In this document: positions 33,938 through 44,639 of the stretch, piece by piece
Position numbering within the stretch: position 1 is the first letter of the stretch
Layout: the number at the start of each line of letters is the position of its first letter
Assembly (NCBI GenBank): GCA_009746045.1
Contig: RPFO01000244.1
Span: 62,001 to 126,000 of the forward strand
Length of the DNA stretch: 64,000 bases
From: Mesostigma viride
Lineage: Eukaryota > Streptophyta > Mesostigmatophyceae > Mesostigmatales > Mesostigmataceae
Direction of reading: 5' to 3'
Translations under genes and position numbers: made by a program
The notes under the pieces: generated by a model
The model's input: the letters and a program-made list of their open reading frames with translations, nothing else
What the model was told of the DNA's origin: nothing
Database searches by the model: none

Positions 33938-34149
33938 ATTTGGTGAGCTATGCTCATTTTATCTATGACTAACCTGCTGAGCGGAGAATGCAACGCCGTA
34001 TAGCACCAAAAGAAAAAAATAATTTTAGAAAAAATATTTTTTTGTGCTGGCACCCGTACCCCAGCCACCCAGGTAGGGGTTGGCTGGAGAGGTGGTTGCT
34101 ATAAAAGGTGGGCTTCCATTCCAGGGAAGCAGGTTGTTTCTTTTTGCCT
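33938..34149 (+). repeat. Split direct repeat A2
   Basis: Second copy of A1 (24086-24296), sandwiched between B1 and B2. Confidence 0.9.
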
Positions 34150-34172
34150 CCCACCCACCCACCCTGGCAAAA

Positions 34173-34365
34173 GGGGTAGAGCAGGGGCTGGCCCTGCACA
34201 TTCACATAGTGTGCTCACCCTAGCATACAGATGGGTGAGATGGCCGTGTTGCCATCTGGTAGACATGTCTGTGTTTTTCCACCGTATAGAGCTAGCACAC
34301 ATATTGTAATAAATTTGATGTTTTGTGGTGATGCATGCAAAGCAAGGCAAGGCCAGAAATGGATG
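34173..34365 (+). repeat. Split direct repeat B2
   Basis: Second copy of B1. It ends at GAAATGGAT, after which the LINE 3' UTR resumes. Confidence 0.85.
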
Positions 34366-34396
34366 TGCCACATATTCTCCCAACGGAGTTATGTGA
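34366..34396 (+). mobile_element. LINE 3' end (right half)
   Basis: GTGCCACATATTCTCCCAACGGAG continues the LINE 3' UTR broken at 24085, as shown by intact copies (for example the minus copy at 45814-45905). It contains the CTCCCAACGGAG hairpin found at every LINE 3' end here and runs into the pentanucleotide satellite. Confidence 0.75.
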
Positions 34397-34945
34397 CGAT
34401 TCCATTCCATTCCATTCCATTCCATTCCATTCCATTCCATTCCATTCCATTCCATTCCATTCCATTCCATTCCATTCCATTCCATTCCATTCCATTCCAT
34501 TCCATTCCATTCCATTCCACTCCACTCCACTCCACTCCACTCCACTCCACTCCACTCCACTCCACTCCACTCCACTCCACTCCACTCCACTCCACTCCAC
34601 TCCACTCCACTCCACTCCACTCCACTCCACTCCACTCCACTCCACTCCACTCCACTCCACTCCACTCCACTCCACTCCACTCCACTCCACTCCACTCCAC
34701 TCCACTCCACTCCACTCCACTCCACTCCACTCCACTCCACTCCACTCCACTCCACTCCACTCCACTCCACTCCACTCCACTCCATTCCATTCCATTCCAT
34801 TCCATTCCATTCCATTCCATTCCATTCCATTCCATTCCATTCCATTCCATTCCATTCCATTCCATTCCATTCCATTCCATTCCATTCCATTCCATTCCAT
34901 TCCATTCCATTCCATTCCATTCAATTCCATTCAATTCCATTCAAT
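34397..34945. repeat. CCATT / CCACT pentanucleotide satellite
   Basis: CCATT units to about 34516, CCACT units from 34517 to about 34784, then CCATT again to about 34920, with a few CAATT variants at the right end. The variant block is sharply bounded and roughly central. Confidence 0.98.
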
Positions 34946-36973
34946 TCAAGTGCCAACTTATATTTTATGGATCATACCAATGCCCATCACGGCCTGTGTG
35001 CCAGCCCGGCCCACTGATTGGATTAGCCTTGATACGTGGGCCCAGTATCCCGGCGGCCGAACTAGAGAAGGTCGCAACCACCCCTTGACTACGGCATGGT
35101 CAGATTGTCAACTGCAGCGTGATCCAGCATGATTGATTGGATTACAAAACATATTTTTCCATCACGGTGACACATAGTAGCCTCCGCTACAACGTGGGGG
35201 TCACAAAACAGGGCTCATGGCTGTTGCTTACATAGGCTATCTGCGTTAGTGCGATTACAGATCGCACATCCTCCTTAGACAAGTGTCTGCTCGTCAGCAC
35301 AAACAATGCGCGAAATCTAACCTTTCGCTACGTAACGTCGGCGATGCCTCGGGAAGGGAGATAACCAGCACACTATGCCTGGAGTCGCAAGGGGGATCGC
35401 TAGAACTGGCTACGGGACCAAGAGAATCTAGACGGGTTGCCTCAGTCACTCCAGCCGCGTTACATTTGCCGAAGTAGTTCTTGTGAAGGTTAAAATATTC
35501 GTCACAATGTTAACCCATAACCCTTGAATTACGCCGCAAATGTCATTATAAAATAAGTCGACGAAACAAGTTTTTTATGCCGTACTCGGCGTGAGGACTC
35601 AGTCGCCGGAATTCATGCAAGTAAACCCACGGTTTCCGACCCATCGGTTTCCATAGAACTGCCAACTGTAAAAGCGGCTACCATGTAGGCATGTTTCGTT
35701 AGGTTCCTACATGATAGTACGCATTCTCGCCACATCAGGCCTCGTGCCGTGCTGTTGTATCATTCATTGTGTTGGTAAAGACTGCTGGCCGGCAGTACTG
35801 GTTTATGTACTCCTGCATGTACAAGTATGTACGTCACTAAAGAGCCTTAGTGCGTTCGTACGTACGCCCACCCCGCCATTCCTCACGAAGATTCAAGGCT
35901 TGCATTTTTACAGTCGACATTAGGAAAAAAATTACGCTCGATGCTACCACGAACTTCACGATACAGCAATTTGTGGCTCGCGGGTCTCGTTGCACGTTGA
36001 TGTGTCGTTCTCTCGGGTGCAAACTGCTGCTGACGAGTGACGATGCTGCTGCGGGGGCCCTCGCCCTGATGACACCGCAGCCACGTGGCACGCGCTGTGC
36101 TGTGGCCCTTCAAATTTGCAATTGAATCGGACACGCTGCGTCATTTGTCATCTTCCCAGGATCTTACCCTCAAATCTCAATTCACAGCTTGAAACATACC
36201 GCAAGCGCGCGTTTCCCGCCTATCCGCGTGAAGGGTGCTATTTTATCGAGAGATTTCGGAGACTTGTGCCCTTCCATTGCGCTTTACGGTAGAACATGTG
36301 CGCGGAGAGCAAACGGTTATGAAGGTGATAGGTAATAACTGACAACGTCCACCAAACCATTAAGCGCTCTGAACAGGCTCTGAACTTTGAAGAGTCTGCG
36401 CTTTGAACTTTGAAGAGCTTGGAAGGGGGCTGCGCCAGGGCTGAGCTAGTCTTTCTGCACTTCTAGGGTAGGGAATCTGCGCCTAACGCTACGGTGGTCT
36501 ACGAAGGCGGCCGTTTTCACTTTGTAACCGTATTTATAACCGTAGGGCAATCGAAGGGCAAAAGTCTCCGGAATCTGTCGAATATTCACAGGACCAAGAC
36601 TGGTCCATCCTTCCCCAAACGCGAAACCTTGAAACACACAGCACCGAGCCCAGCGAGCCGTGCCTGAAATGCCTTGCGGCTTGCAGTCACGTAACACTGG
36701 GCCCAAGGCATTCGGCCTGGCCGCTGCCCACCCGACATCAGGGCCGGGCTTCCGGTAATACATTATCATTATTTAGTCAAACCATTCAATTATTTTTTAA
36801 ATTCTAGGCGGCAGATGACCCAGAGACGTCGTAGGGTATTAGTCACGGCCATCGTTACCCCCGATAATCTTTGTGGCCCTGCCGACTAACGTTTTAAAGA
36901 AACACCTCAATATGAATAACAGTATGGATAGGAAGAAGTAGCACACAATTACGTAAGTGAAACTATTGCCACA
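34946..36973. other. Intergenic region upstream of the transporter gene
   Basis: No convincing gene. Short frames (for example 35850-36125 plus, 36446-36769 minus) lack recognisable domains. The last few hundred bases must hold the transporter promoter; I see no clear TATA box. Confidence 0.5.
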
Positions 36974-39900
36974 ATGGCATCTTCCTGCAGTCTTTTGGCA
37001 AGTTTGCCGGGAATGGCAGCGTTGAAAAAGGTTTCCAACCAGCGTTTGCCTGGCCGTGCACGGTGCGGGCAGCCGCCCAGAAGACGAACTAGGCGAGCTG
37101 TCGTCATGAGTGTCTCTGAACCCTTGCTGCCACGCCCGACGAAATTTGCCAGGAGCACTCATTTAACCACGAAGGTCTCTCTCACTGATATCGATATCGT
37201 CCCTCTCATCGACTTGGCGGAAGGCCTTGCGGAAGTAGTCGCTTACGTGCCGGCGGTGGAGGTCAAAGACGTGGCGAATCTAGAAGCCTTGTACGCGATC
37301 GAGCCCGACATATCCCTTACTCTGGCGGTATTAGAGGAGGCGGCAGTCAGCGACACATTTATGGATGCCAGCGGCCAGGCTAGCTCCCTGCCTAGCTGGC
37401 TGGTAGCCCTGCTGCCGTCGTGGGTGACGTCGCTGACCGTCTCTGACCACGTCAAGGGAATCTTGCTGCTTGTAAGTGCACGGACTAAGAACTGCGGTCG
37501 GAGTCTCGGTCAAACTATATTAGTAGTAGCAAGTGTTTTTGCCACTAAATAAATTTCCTGCTGTCGAATGCGTGAGAATATGCCTTTTCATTTGATTATT
37601 TATTGATAAAGATTAAGACTATCATCATAATTTAGGTATGTCATCAGAGCTTTGAATGTGAAGTCAGCCTGCAGGCTTGCTGCATCTGTGTACAAGCAAG
37701 CTGGTGGTGTCTGTTTTGTGCTATTTGGGGGGGGATGTCGTATCTCCCCTTGTTTTGGCAGTATAAGTTTGGTGGCACATTGTTTCCCTTTGTTGTGCTA
37801 CTTCGGGGGTGTGATGGCACTCCGTCAACCTGACTAGTTTTTGGTCACTATTTCACGCTTCTATACTCCTGGCAGATTCCCCCCGGCCCACGCATCCTTG
37901 GATAGTCTAATAATGTACTACTAAAGAATATAGATTCAATTATAGTAAATATGTGCACTTGAAAGCATGTAATTTTAACTCAATTTGCGATTCCTCCCTC
38001 CCTTTTCATTGCGTCCCCCTAAGCCCCCTACACCTGTTATCTGCACCGACTGTTGCATTCACCCACATAACAGGACAGGTCCTCCTTCCCTCCCTCCCCC
38101 CCCCTCCCCCCCGGCCTCCCTTCTCCCGAAAACCCATCCACTCTCATCCCCTTCCACCCACCACCCTGCTACTGCATCAAACATCCCCACAACCGGCAAA
38201 TCCTCCGTTTCTCTTCCCCCTGCCTCCCTTCCACCCCTTATCTCCTTCCACTCACCTCCCACGATCACCCAGACCTCATCTAGGAATGGGGATGGCGAAG
38301 CTACCACTCTGCAAGGCAAACCTTTTTACATATTAACCACATCACTTGTTTTGAAGCCGAATCTATTTTTATCACAACCAGCAACCTTTCATCCCACCCT
38401 CTAGCCCCTCCTTTTTCTTTCCACCCACCACCATGCTAATGCGTCAAACAACCAAAAAACATGCAACTCCTCCCTTTTTCTTCCCCTTCTTCCTGCCCCC
38501 CGCCCCCCTTTCCTTACACACACACACACACATCGCCATCACCAGAACATCATGACGGCGCTGCTGGGCTCCAACATCGCAGTCGTGAAGGCGGTGCAGG
38601 AGGAAGGGACCCTGGACCCCGCTCTGTTCCTGGCGGGACGGTTCCTGGTGGCTGCCGCCGCCTTTTCCCCCTCATTCCGTGACGTCATCGGCAACAACGT
38701 GGCCATCGCGGCAGGCGTGGAGCTGGGCGTTTGGTCCACCCTCGCTTACGTCACCCAGTCGCTCGCGCTGATGTCATCGGACGCATCGTCAGTATCCTTC
38801 CTGAGCACGCTCACGGTGGGTGCCGCTTTGCGCATAGCTCGCTCACGGTGGGGGAGGCGGCTGGGAGAGGAAACACAGTGAATGAGGCACGCGTGGTGCT
38901 CGCGACTAGAACGTGGTCTTTGTAGGGCGTCCGATGTGTTAGAATGTTAGTGGTGGCGCTACACCTAGCAGCACCTCACGGTGGGTGAGGCGTGCAATGG
39001 CTTCTTCCATCTGGCTTTTTCGTTGTTGTTTCGTTTTTCCTCAGCTTGAATTTGTTGGCCGGTGCGTGGCGCTTGACCAGCAGGTGGTGGATGTGTTATT
39101 GTAACGGATTCTGTGGTATGGGCGCTGCCAGATCTGCCAGAGCTTACTGTGTACCTTGGCTCATGGTGTGATGGGTCCATCATCCATCATAGCTCGGGGT
39201 GGAGATGCTGAGTCGGAGGGCTGGGATACGGGGCTGCACATCCTGTTCATTTACAGCTGTACACTACTGAAATTTTGGCATGTTTGATATGCCCGGGCTG
39301 ATGGAGAAACCACACTCTACAATGCATCCAGGAAGATCAAACGGTTTTATTAAATAATGGACGATGTTGACTTAGAGGGCGTGGAATAGGAGGGCAGAGC
39401 TGCTGGTCTTTCCTTCCCCAAGACCTGCTGTGCCATTCCTAAAGCCTTTGGTTATGCCTGTCCCCTGTCTCTCAATCGTTACTTGTCCTGTTCGCTATCT
39501 CCCTGTCCCTCCATGCAATCGCTCCCTTTGCCTGCGGTTCCGCTTACAGCACTGTAGATAGCAGCTGATGTGAACATGCAGAAAACTTTGGCAATCGCTC
39601 CCTTTCCCCCTCCCCAATGTAACCTCCCCTCCGTCAGTGAACACAGCAAGTGTGCGGATTCGCCCTCACCAATGGCATTAGAGGATGCAACCTACGTGCC
39701 CTCCCCACACGTGCTTCCGGCCCTACCCACCAATACAACCCACCTCCCCTGATCCCCCTGCAAGTCCCATCTTTGGGCCCCCAACTTAACGCCCGACCCA
39801 CCAATCCCAACCCACCAACCCCAACCCACCAACCCCAACCCTGCCCTTCAGGTCATCACGGTGCCCCTGCTTGCCACCCTGTGCGGCTCCCGGCTACCCA

Positions 39901-42900
39901 GGGGTACTTGGCCTGCGTGCTGTCTGGCCTTGTTCGGCATCTACCTCCTCGAGGTGGGCTCGGGGGCGGCGGGGGACGGGGCTGCGTCTCTAAGTGCAGC
40001 AGCATCCGTCAGCGCTGTGGCAGAGCTCGCTAGCTCAGCGCCGTCGTCGCTGGGCGACGTGGCGGGGTCGCTCTCCCCCTGGTCGTGGCTGCTGAGCAAC
40101 CCTGCCAGGGTGGGCGACGCATGGGCAATCCTCTCGGCTCTCGTGTTCGCGGTGCAGGTGAGTGTGCCCACCTGGTTGTCTATGCGCTCCATTGTGGCTG
40201 TATTTACATCAAGTTGTGGCTATCGTGGCTGCCCCCTCGGTGCTCATGTTGTAGGTGCAGGTGAGAATGAGGTGTTGCTGCATTCATGTCTGTAAGCATA
40301 TGGGCGCCTCATGGATACATATGTGCTACAGATACTCCCAACGGAGTTATGTTCCTAATTAATTAATTAATGGATACCTGCGGCCTTTCTGGGTGCCTCA
40401 TGGATAGCTGAGTGACACGTGTTTGTGGTGCATGTGAGAAATGAAGTCTAGTGTATTCATTTACCACTAAATAAGTACACACATTTATAGATATGCTACG
40501 GCGAGTACTATGGCGACACGCTTCCCACTCTATTCATCTCCATCATCCTGAACGAATGCTACCGAGTACCCAGCCATAGTTTTGACGCACAATGCCACAC
40601 ATATCCAATTCTCTCCATCATTCTGGACTCTAGTTTCTCGCTCGCTCCATGTCCTTCCCTGTCCCCCGCAACGAGTCGTCAAACGGAGATAAGATCATGG
40701 CAGGCTTAAGCTACCATGGTCTGGATGTGAATGCCAACCCACCGCCACCCACCTTCCAACCTCAGCTCCTGCGCGTGCAGCAACTTTCCCCACATCGATG
40801 CTGCCATAGTGGAGTGCTCAGTTCCCAAAGCTGGCACATATTCCAACCCCAAAGCTGGCACATACTCCAACCGCAAAGCTGGCACGTAATAGTGGAATAA
40901 TAGCATAGTAGAATTTTCCAATCCCGTGTCAACCCACCCCCAAACCCTGCTCCCCACCCCCACCCCCACCCCCAGTTGGTACGCGTTGAGCACCTCTCCC
41001 AGCACCGCATCTCTGATGACATAACATGTCGGTCCTATCTCCCCTCTCGTTTCTCTCCCCCGCCCTTTCCCCCCTCTCTTTCCACAATCTGCTGCGCACT
41101 TATCCCCTCACCGGTGCTGACATAAGGAATAAATCTTTTTTTGGAATATCGTTCCTGTCGCATGTCAACTCCCCTTGCCCCAGTTGCTACGGGTCGAGCA
41201 CTTCTCCCACCACAGCCTCAAATCAGCCGACACGCGGCCCATGCTTGCTGTTCAGCTCGTCACCGTGGCGGCCGCGAGCTGTGCGCTTGTTGCCTACAAG
41301 CACTGCACAGGGACCCTGGAGCTGCCGCCCCGCGCGGCCGAGTGGCTCGCGCAGCTGGCGGCCGGGGGGGCGCCAGCTGGCGCGCCGTCGATGGCCGAGA
41401 TCACGGCGGCCGGGATGGCGGCGATGGTGGCGGGGACGGGGTCGGACATGATGGCGTCGGGGGGAAACGATGGGGCCTCTTTGGCTTCCATGGGGGGGTC
41501 CATAGGGGTGGGCCAGGACGCGGCGGTCCAGGGACTAATCCAGTGGCTGCGGCCGCAAGCGTGGGCGGATCTGGGCGAGCTGGCGCAGTCGTTGGGGGTG
41601 GTCCCCATCCTGTACACCGGGTTAATCTCGACGGCGCTGATGCTGTGGTGCGAGGTGCGTGGGGGCTTAAGCAGTGCGGGCTTTAGCCTGATGCTGCGGA
41701 TCGGAGAATGGGAGGATGGCGGAGTGGGAGTGGGTAGCGCTATGTCCCCAGGAGGCAACCACCCAGTGGCTAGGTTTGGAACCAAGGGAGAGAGGTGGGC
41801 CTGCGCTTTTGGGGTGCTCTTACAGGTTGCCTCCTTCCCCCCTTGTTTATTCCCCTCTGCTTTCTTCCCACCTGCCGTGGCATTGCACTGGGTCAAAGCG
41901 TCCGAGGCGGCACTCATCTACGCGCACAACCCTTCCCTTGGCCTCCTCGTACCCACGCAGACGATGGCCTTGCGCTGGGTCAACGCGTCCGAGGCGGCGC
42001 TCATCTACGCGCTGGACCCGGTGTGGGGCGCGGGGATGGCGTACGTGTTCCTGGGGGAGCGATGGGGAACCCTGGGCTGGTGGGGTGCGGCCCTGATCAT
42101 CGGTGGGTCAAAACGCGGGGTGGGGTGGGATAGGATGGGATAGGATAGGATAGGATAGGATAGGATAGGATAGGATAGGATAGGATAGGATAGGATAGGA
42201 TAGGATAGGATAGGATAGGATAGGATAGGATAGGATAGGATAGGATAGGATAGGATAGGATAGGATAGGATAGGGTAGGGTAGGGTAGGGTAGGGTAGGG
42301 TAGGGTAGGGTAGGGTAGGGTAGGGTAGGGTAGGGTAGGGTAGGGTAGGGTAGGGTAGGGTAGGGTAGGGTAGGGTAGGGTGGGGTGGGGTGGGGTGGGG
42401 TGGGGTGGGGTGGGGTGGGGTGGGGTGGGGTGGGGTGGGGTGGGGTGGGGTGGGGTGGGGTGGGGTGGGGTGGGGTGGGGTGGGGTGGGGTGGGGTGGGG
42501 TGGGGTGGGGTGGGGTGGGGTAGGGTAGGGTAGGGTAGGGTAGGGTAGGGTAGGGTAGGGTAGGGTAGGGTAGGGTAGGGTAGGGTAGGGTAGGGTAGGG
42601 TAGGGTAGGGTAGGCCCAGGCGGTCGGGCAAGGTGACCCTGATAGCATCTAGCAAGCAGGGCTGCTCGCTTGATGTTTGCCATGTTCCTTGACTTTGGGT
42701 GGCAAATGCTGCTTGTCAACCGCGCCTCAACTTCCATTTCAAGATCTTCTTGTAAAATGCGCCGCGCCTTCTATGCTGTCTAGGTTGTTAGGACACGTAA
42801 AAAATGAGGGAGGCACTAGATCCAATGTGTGCTTCTTTCTACAGACATTCTTGATTATTGCTTGCATTGGGTATTGTGGCAGCCACAGCAGGTCCGCTTC

Positions 42901-43351
42901 GGTTTCTTATCTACAATCGCCACATGGAACTCACCATGTGGTGCACTTGCCAATTCTCCAGATTGCCTAATCCCCAAGCATGCTTGTTGCGTCCGTAAAA
43001 CTTACCTGCCAAAGCTAAAGCCTCTGCAAATAATCCCTAATTTCACCAGATTGCCCGGTATGCCGGCTGCATTGCTGGCGGGGAGTAAGCCTACACGCTA
43101 AGTTAGGTCAGGAGTCATTTGCTGGCTTGCTCAACTTGCCCCCTTCTTTGTGACAAGTTTTCTGCGTGCCTACAATAGCTGACTGCTTTTTTCCTGGTTG
43201 GCAACGTTTTCGCAATCCACCCCCCTGCTTTAACCCCCCGCCCTGTCCGTTGCTCCCTTATCCTCCCCTTCCCTTCGCTGATCTTGCAGGCGCCAGCATT
43301 TTGCCGCAACTCTTCCGCAATGATGACGACGAGGTGGAGTCCACGGCTTGA
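36974..43351 (+). CDS. Plastid-type EamA/DMT transporter, six exons
   Basis: Exons 36974-37471, 38546-38815, 39852-40157, 41184-41654, 41961-42102 and 43290-43351 join to 1749 bases, 582 residues plus stop. Introns are GT-AG (donors GTAAGT, GTGGGT, GTGAGT, GTGCGT, GTGGGT); the first four are phase 0, the last phase 1. The first 50 residues are Arg/Ser/Ala-rich without acids, like a chloroplast transit peptide. After a 110-residue acidic segment come two EamA repeats of hydrophobic helices: NIMTALLGSNIAVVKAVQEEG, LFLAGRFLVAAAAF, SSVSFLSTLT/VITVPLLATL, then TGLISTALMLWCE, ASEAALIYALDPVWGAGMAYVFLGERWGTLGWWGAALIIG. It ends in an acidic tail. Drug/metabolite-type transporter, probably in the plastid envelope; substrate unknown. 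A 75-residue Gly/Ala/Met-rich insert in exon 4 is unusual. Confidence 0.85.
38152..38300 (+). repeat. Decayed copy of the exon 2 acceptor region in intron 1
   Basis: TTCCACCCACCACC...CTGC...GCATCAAAC through GATCACCCAGACCTCATCTA aligns with 38418-38565, the true branch/acceptor region and start of exon 2 (CCATCACCAG AACATCATGA). About 266 bases apart. The copy has a stop and is not usable as an exon. Confidence 0.55.
38841..38990 (+). repeat. Two copies of the exon 2 donor region in intron 2
   Basis: The true boundary is GCTCACG|GTGGGT at 38815/38816. GCTCACGGTGGGGG recurs with its junction at 38848, and CCTCACGGTGGGTGAGG with its junction at 38981. The second keeps a consensus-like donor. 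Confidence 0.6.
40250..40445 (+). repeat. Copies of the exon 3 donor region, with a LINE tail between them
   Basis: GGTGCAG|GTGAGAATGAGG at 40261 and GGTGCATGTGAGAAATGAAG at about 40434 resemble the true boundary GGTGCAG|GTGAGT at 40158. Surrounding bases (GCATTCAT; CCTCATGGATA) repeat too, at a spacing of about 170. A LINE 3' end lies between them at 40305-40371. Confidence 0.5.
40305..40371 (+). mobile_element. LINE 3' end in intron 3
   Basis: ATGTGCTACAGATACTCCCAACGGAG, then TTATGTTCCTAATTAATTAATTAA: hairpin plus TTAA-repeat tail, as in the copies at 45.8-48.4 kb. Severely 5'-truncated. Confidence 0.65.
40763..41019 (+). repeat. Two decayed copies of the exon 4 acceptor and first codons
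   Basis: The true acceptor/exon start is CAG|TTGCTACGGGTCGAGCAC at 41184. CAG|CTCCTGCGCGTGCAGCAA at 40766 and CAG|TTGGTACGCGTTGAGCAC at 40976 precede it at spacings of 210 and 208 bases. Translations start LLRVQQLSPH, LVRVEHLSQH and (true) LLRVEHFSHH. Confidence 0.75.
41877..41960 (+). repeat. Upstream in-frame duplicate of the exon 5 start
   Basis: GTGGCATTGCACTGGGTC... at 41877 is an 87-base-offset copy of ATGGCCTTGCGCTGGGTC... at 41964 and encodes ALHWVKASEAALIYA versus ALRWVNASEAALIYA. The reading frame between the copies is open, but the upstream copy lacks an AG acceptor (CCTGCC instead of CACGCAG). Confidence 0.75.
42128..42615. repeat. TAGGA / TAGGG / TGGGG pentanucleotide satellite in intron 5
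   Basis: Block order: TAGGA units (about 42128-42272), TAGGG (to about 42379), TGGGG (to about 42519), then TAGGG again (to 42615). Neighbouring blocks differ by one base per unit. It lies inside the last intron of the transporter gene. Confidence 0.97.
42616..43289. other. Remainder of intron 5
   Basis: No gene. Ends with a pyrimidine-rich tract and the acceptor TTGCAG before the last coding exon at 43290. Confidence 0.6.
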
Positions 43352-43796
43352 TCATGCTGGCCAGCCGGCTATGAAGTGTGACACTGACCCATAAATTGCC
43401 CCTGTATATGAATCGGAGACAACCAGCGCATGCTGCACGTGTCCATGGGCAAGGGATCGGCTGCCAAGCGCACCCTGGCGGCTTTACGCGAGGCACATAC
43501 ATGTGCATGGGGCATGCACTTTCGAAGACTTGTATTGCATCCGTGTGTATCAAGACCACTGTGCGAGGATGGCGTTTGCAGCATCCTGAAAGCTGCTAAT
43601 GCTGGAGCGAGCTGAAGGTTTCTTAGTGGGGTAGGTACTAAATCCACAAGAGGTGGTAATGGTGGAGGGGGGGGGGCAATATGCGATGGGGAGCGGCATC
43701 TATCCAAGCGTGGTGGCAGATCGTGGAAATGCGACAAACACATGCACCAGGGGTGCTTCCATGTTCCCATTGTGAGGGCCCCTACTGACATGGAGC

Positions 43797-44415
43797 AAGG
43801 TGCCTAATCCTTTCAATAAAGCGTGCTACTGCCGCTGAGGCAGGAAGCACGCAGAGGTAGTATACTTGGTAGTAAATACTAGTATACTGGGTGGTAAACA
43901 CTAGGCGTTCCTGCTGTTGGGCATTGAGGAATTCCTGGGGCCTTGATAAGGGGCCATTGCAAGCATGCGATGGCCATGGCAGGAACAGGAGATTGCGGGC
44001 ATCCTGCAGCGCGCGGCGGGTTGGGGTAGGTTGTTTTTTAAGGACCACGCCTACTCGGGCCCGGGCAACATGGCAGCGTGCAGCTTGGGGTAACAAGCAT
44101 TTGTAGGCACTATACAAGGTGCCTAATCCTTTCAATAAAGCGTGCTACTGCCGCTGAGGCAGAGAGCACGCAGAGGTAGTATACTTGGTAGTAAATACAA
44201 GGCGTCGGGATGGGAGTTCCTGCTGTAGGGCTTGAGGAATTCCTGGGGCCTTGAGAAGGGGCCATTGCAAGCATGCAATGGCCATGGCAGGAACAGAAGA
44301 TTGCGGCATCCTGCAGCGTGTGGCGGGTTGGGGTAGGTTGGAGGACAACGCCTAATTGGGCCTTGGGCCACATGGCAGCGCGCAGCTTGGGGTAACAAGC
44401 AATTGTAGGCACTAA
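43797..44415. repeat. Tandem duplication, unit about 300-320 bp, two copies
   Basis: 43797-44116 and 44117-44415 share AAGGTGCCTAATCCTTTCAA, GCGTGCTACTGCCGCTGAGG, GAATTCCTGGGGCCTTGA and TAACAAGCA-TTGTAGGCACTA, with indels. It lies just downstream of the transporter gene, and each copy holds a possible TGTAG/AATAAAG polyadenylation-type region. No coding. Confidence 0.85.
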
Positions 44416-44639
44416 ACACCATGTTCATCATAGTCTTGTAGTTTAGCAAACGATGCTTTCTAGGGTACCGTAGTAGTGTAAGTAGTCCTTGAATAAAGTG
44501 AACGTAACCCTTGAACATAGTAGGTTGTCTCATTGATAGTAGGTTGTCTCCTTGATATTAAACACAGTGGTGGGATGTCAGCTAATGTTGCCCTGGTATG
44601 GGCACCATTGTCAGTAAGCTATCTGACCAACAAGTGTAT

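Larger units (their letters stand above)
24086..34365 (+). mobile_element. Tyrosine-recombinase (PAT/Kangaroo-like) retrotransposon with nested insertions
   Basis: Split direct repeats in the A1-ORFs-B1-A2-B2 order: A1 24086-24296, B1 about 33742-33937, A2 33938-34149, B2 about 34173-34365. Coding order is gag-like, reverse transcriptase/RNase H, tyrosine recombinase. It sits inside a LINE 3' UTR whose halves match other LINE copies on either side (CTCTGGGAT at 24085, GTGCCACATATTCTCCC from 34366), with no target duplication, as expected for recombinase-mediated integration. Removing a Copia element (27426-30073 plus 5 bp) and a TTAA element (31339-33625 plus 4 bp) leaves about 5.3 kb, a normal size for this class. 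The green-algal elements TOC1/TOC3 and Kangaroo have this type of organisation. Confidence 0.85.

Noticed and set aside
34099-35132. Long open frames of MEWNG/VEWSG and SIPFH/STPLH repeats
   Set aside because: Direct translation of the CCATT/CCACT satellite in several frames.
36446-36769. 107-codon minus frame upstream of the transporter
   Set aside because: No domain and no splice or promoter context; it overlaps the probable promoter region.
42272-42379. TAGGG units as internal telomeric sequence
   Set aside because: The unit is five bases (TAGGG) and grades into TAGGA and TGGGG; plant and algal telomeres are TTTAGGG or TTTTAGGG.
42005-42737. TLPYP/PHPTP repeat proteins
   Set aside because: Translation of the intron-5 pentanucleotide satellite.
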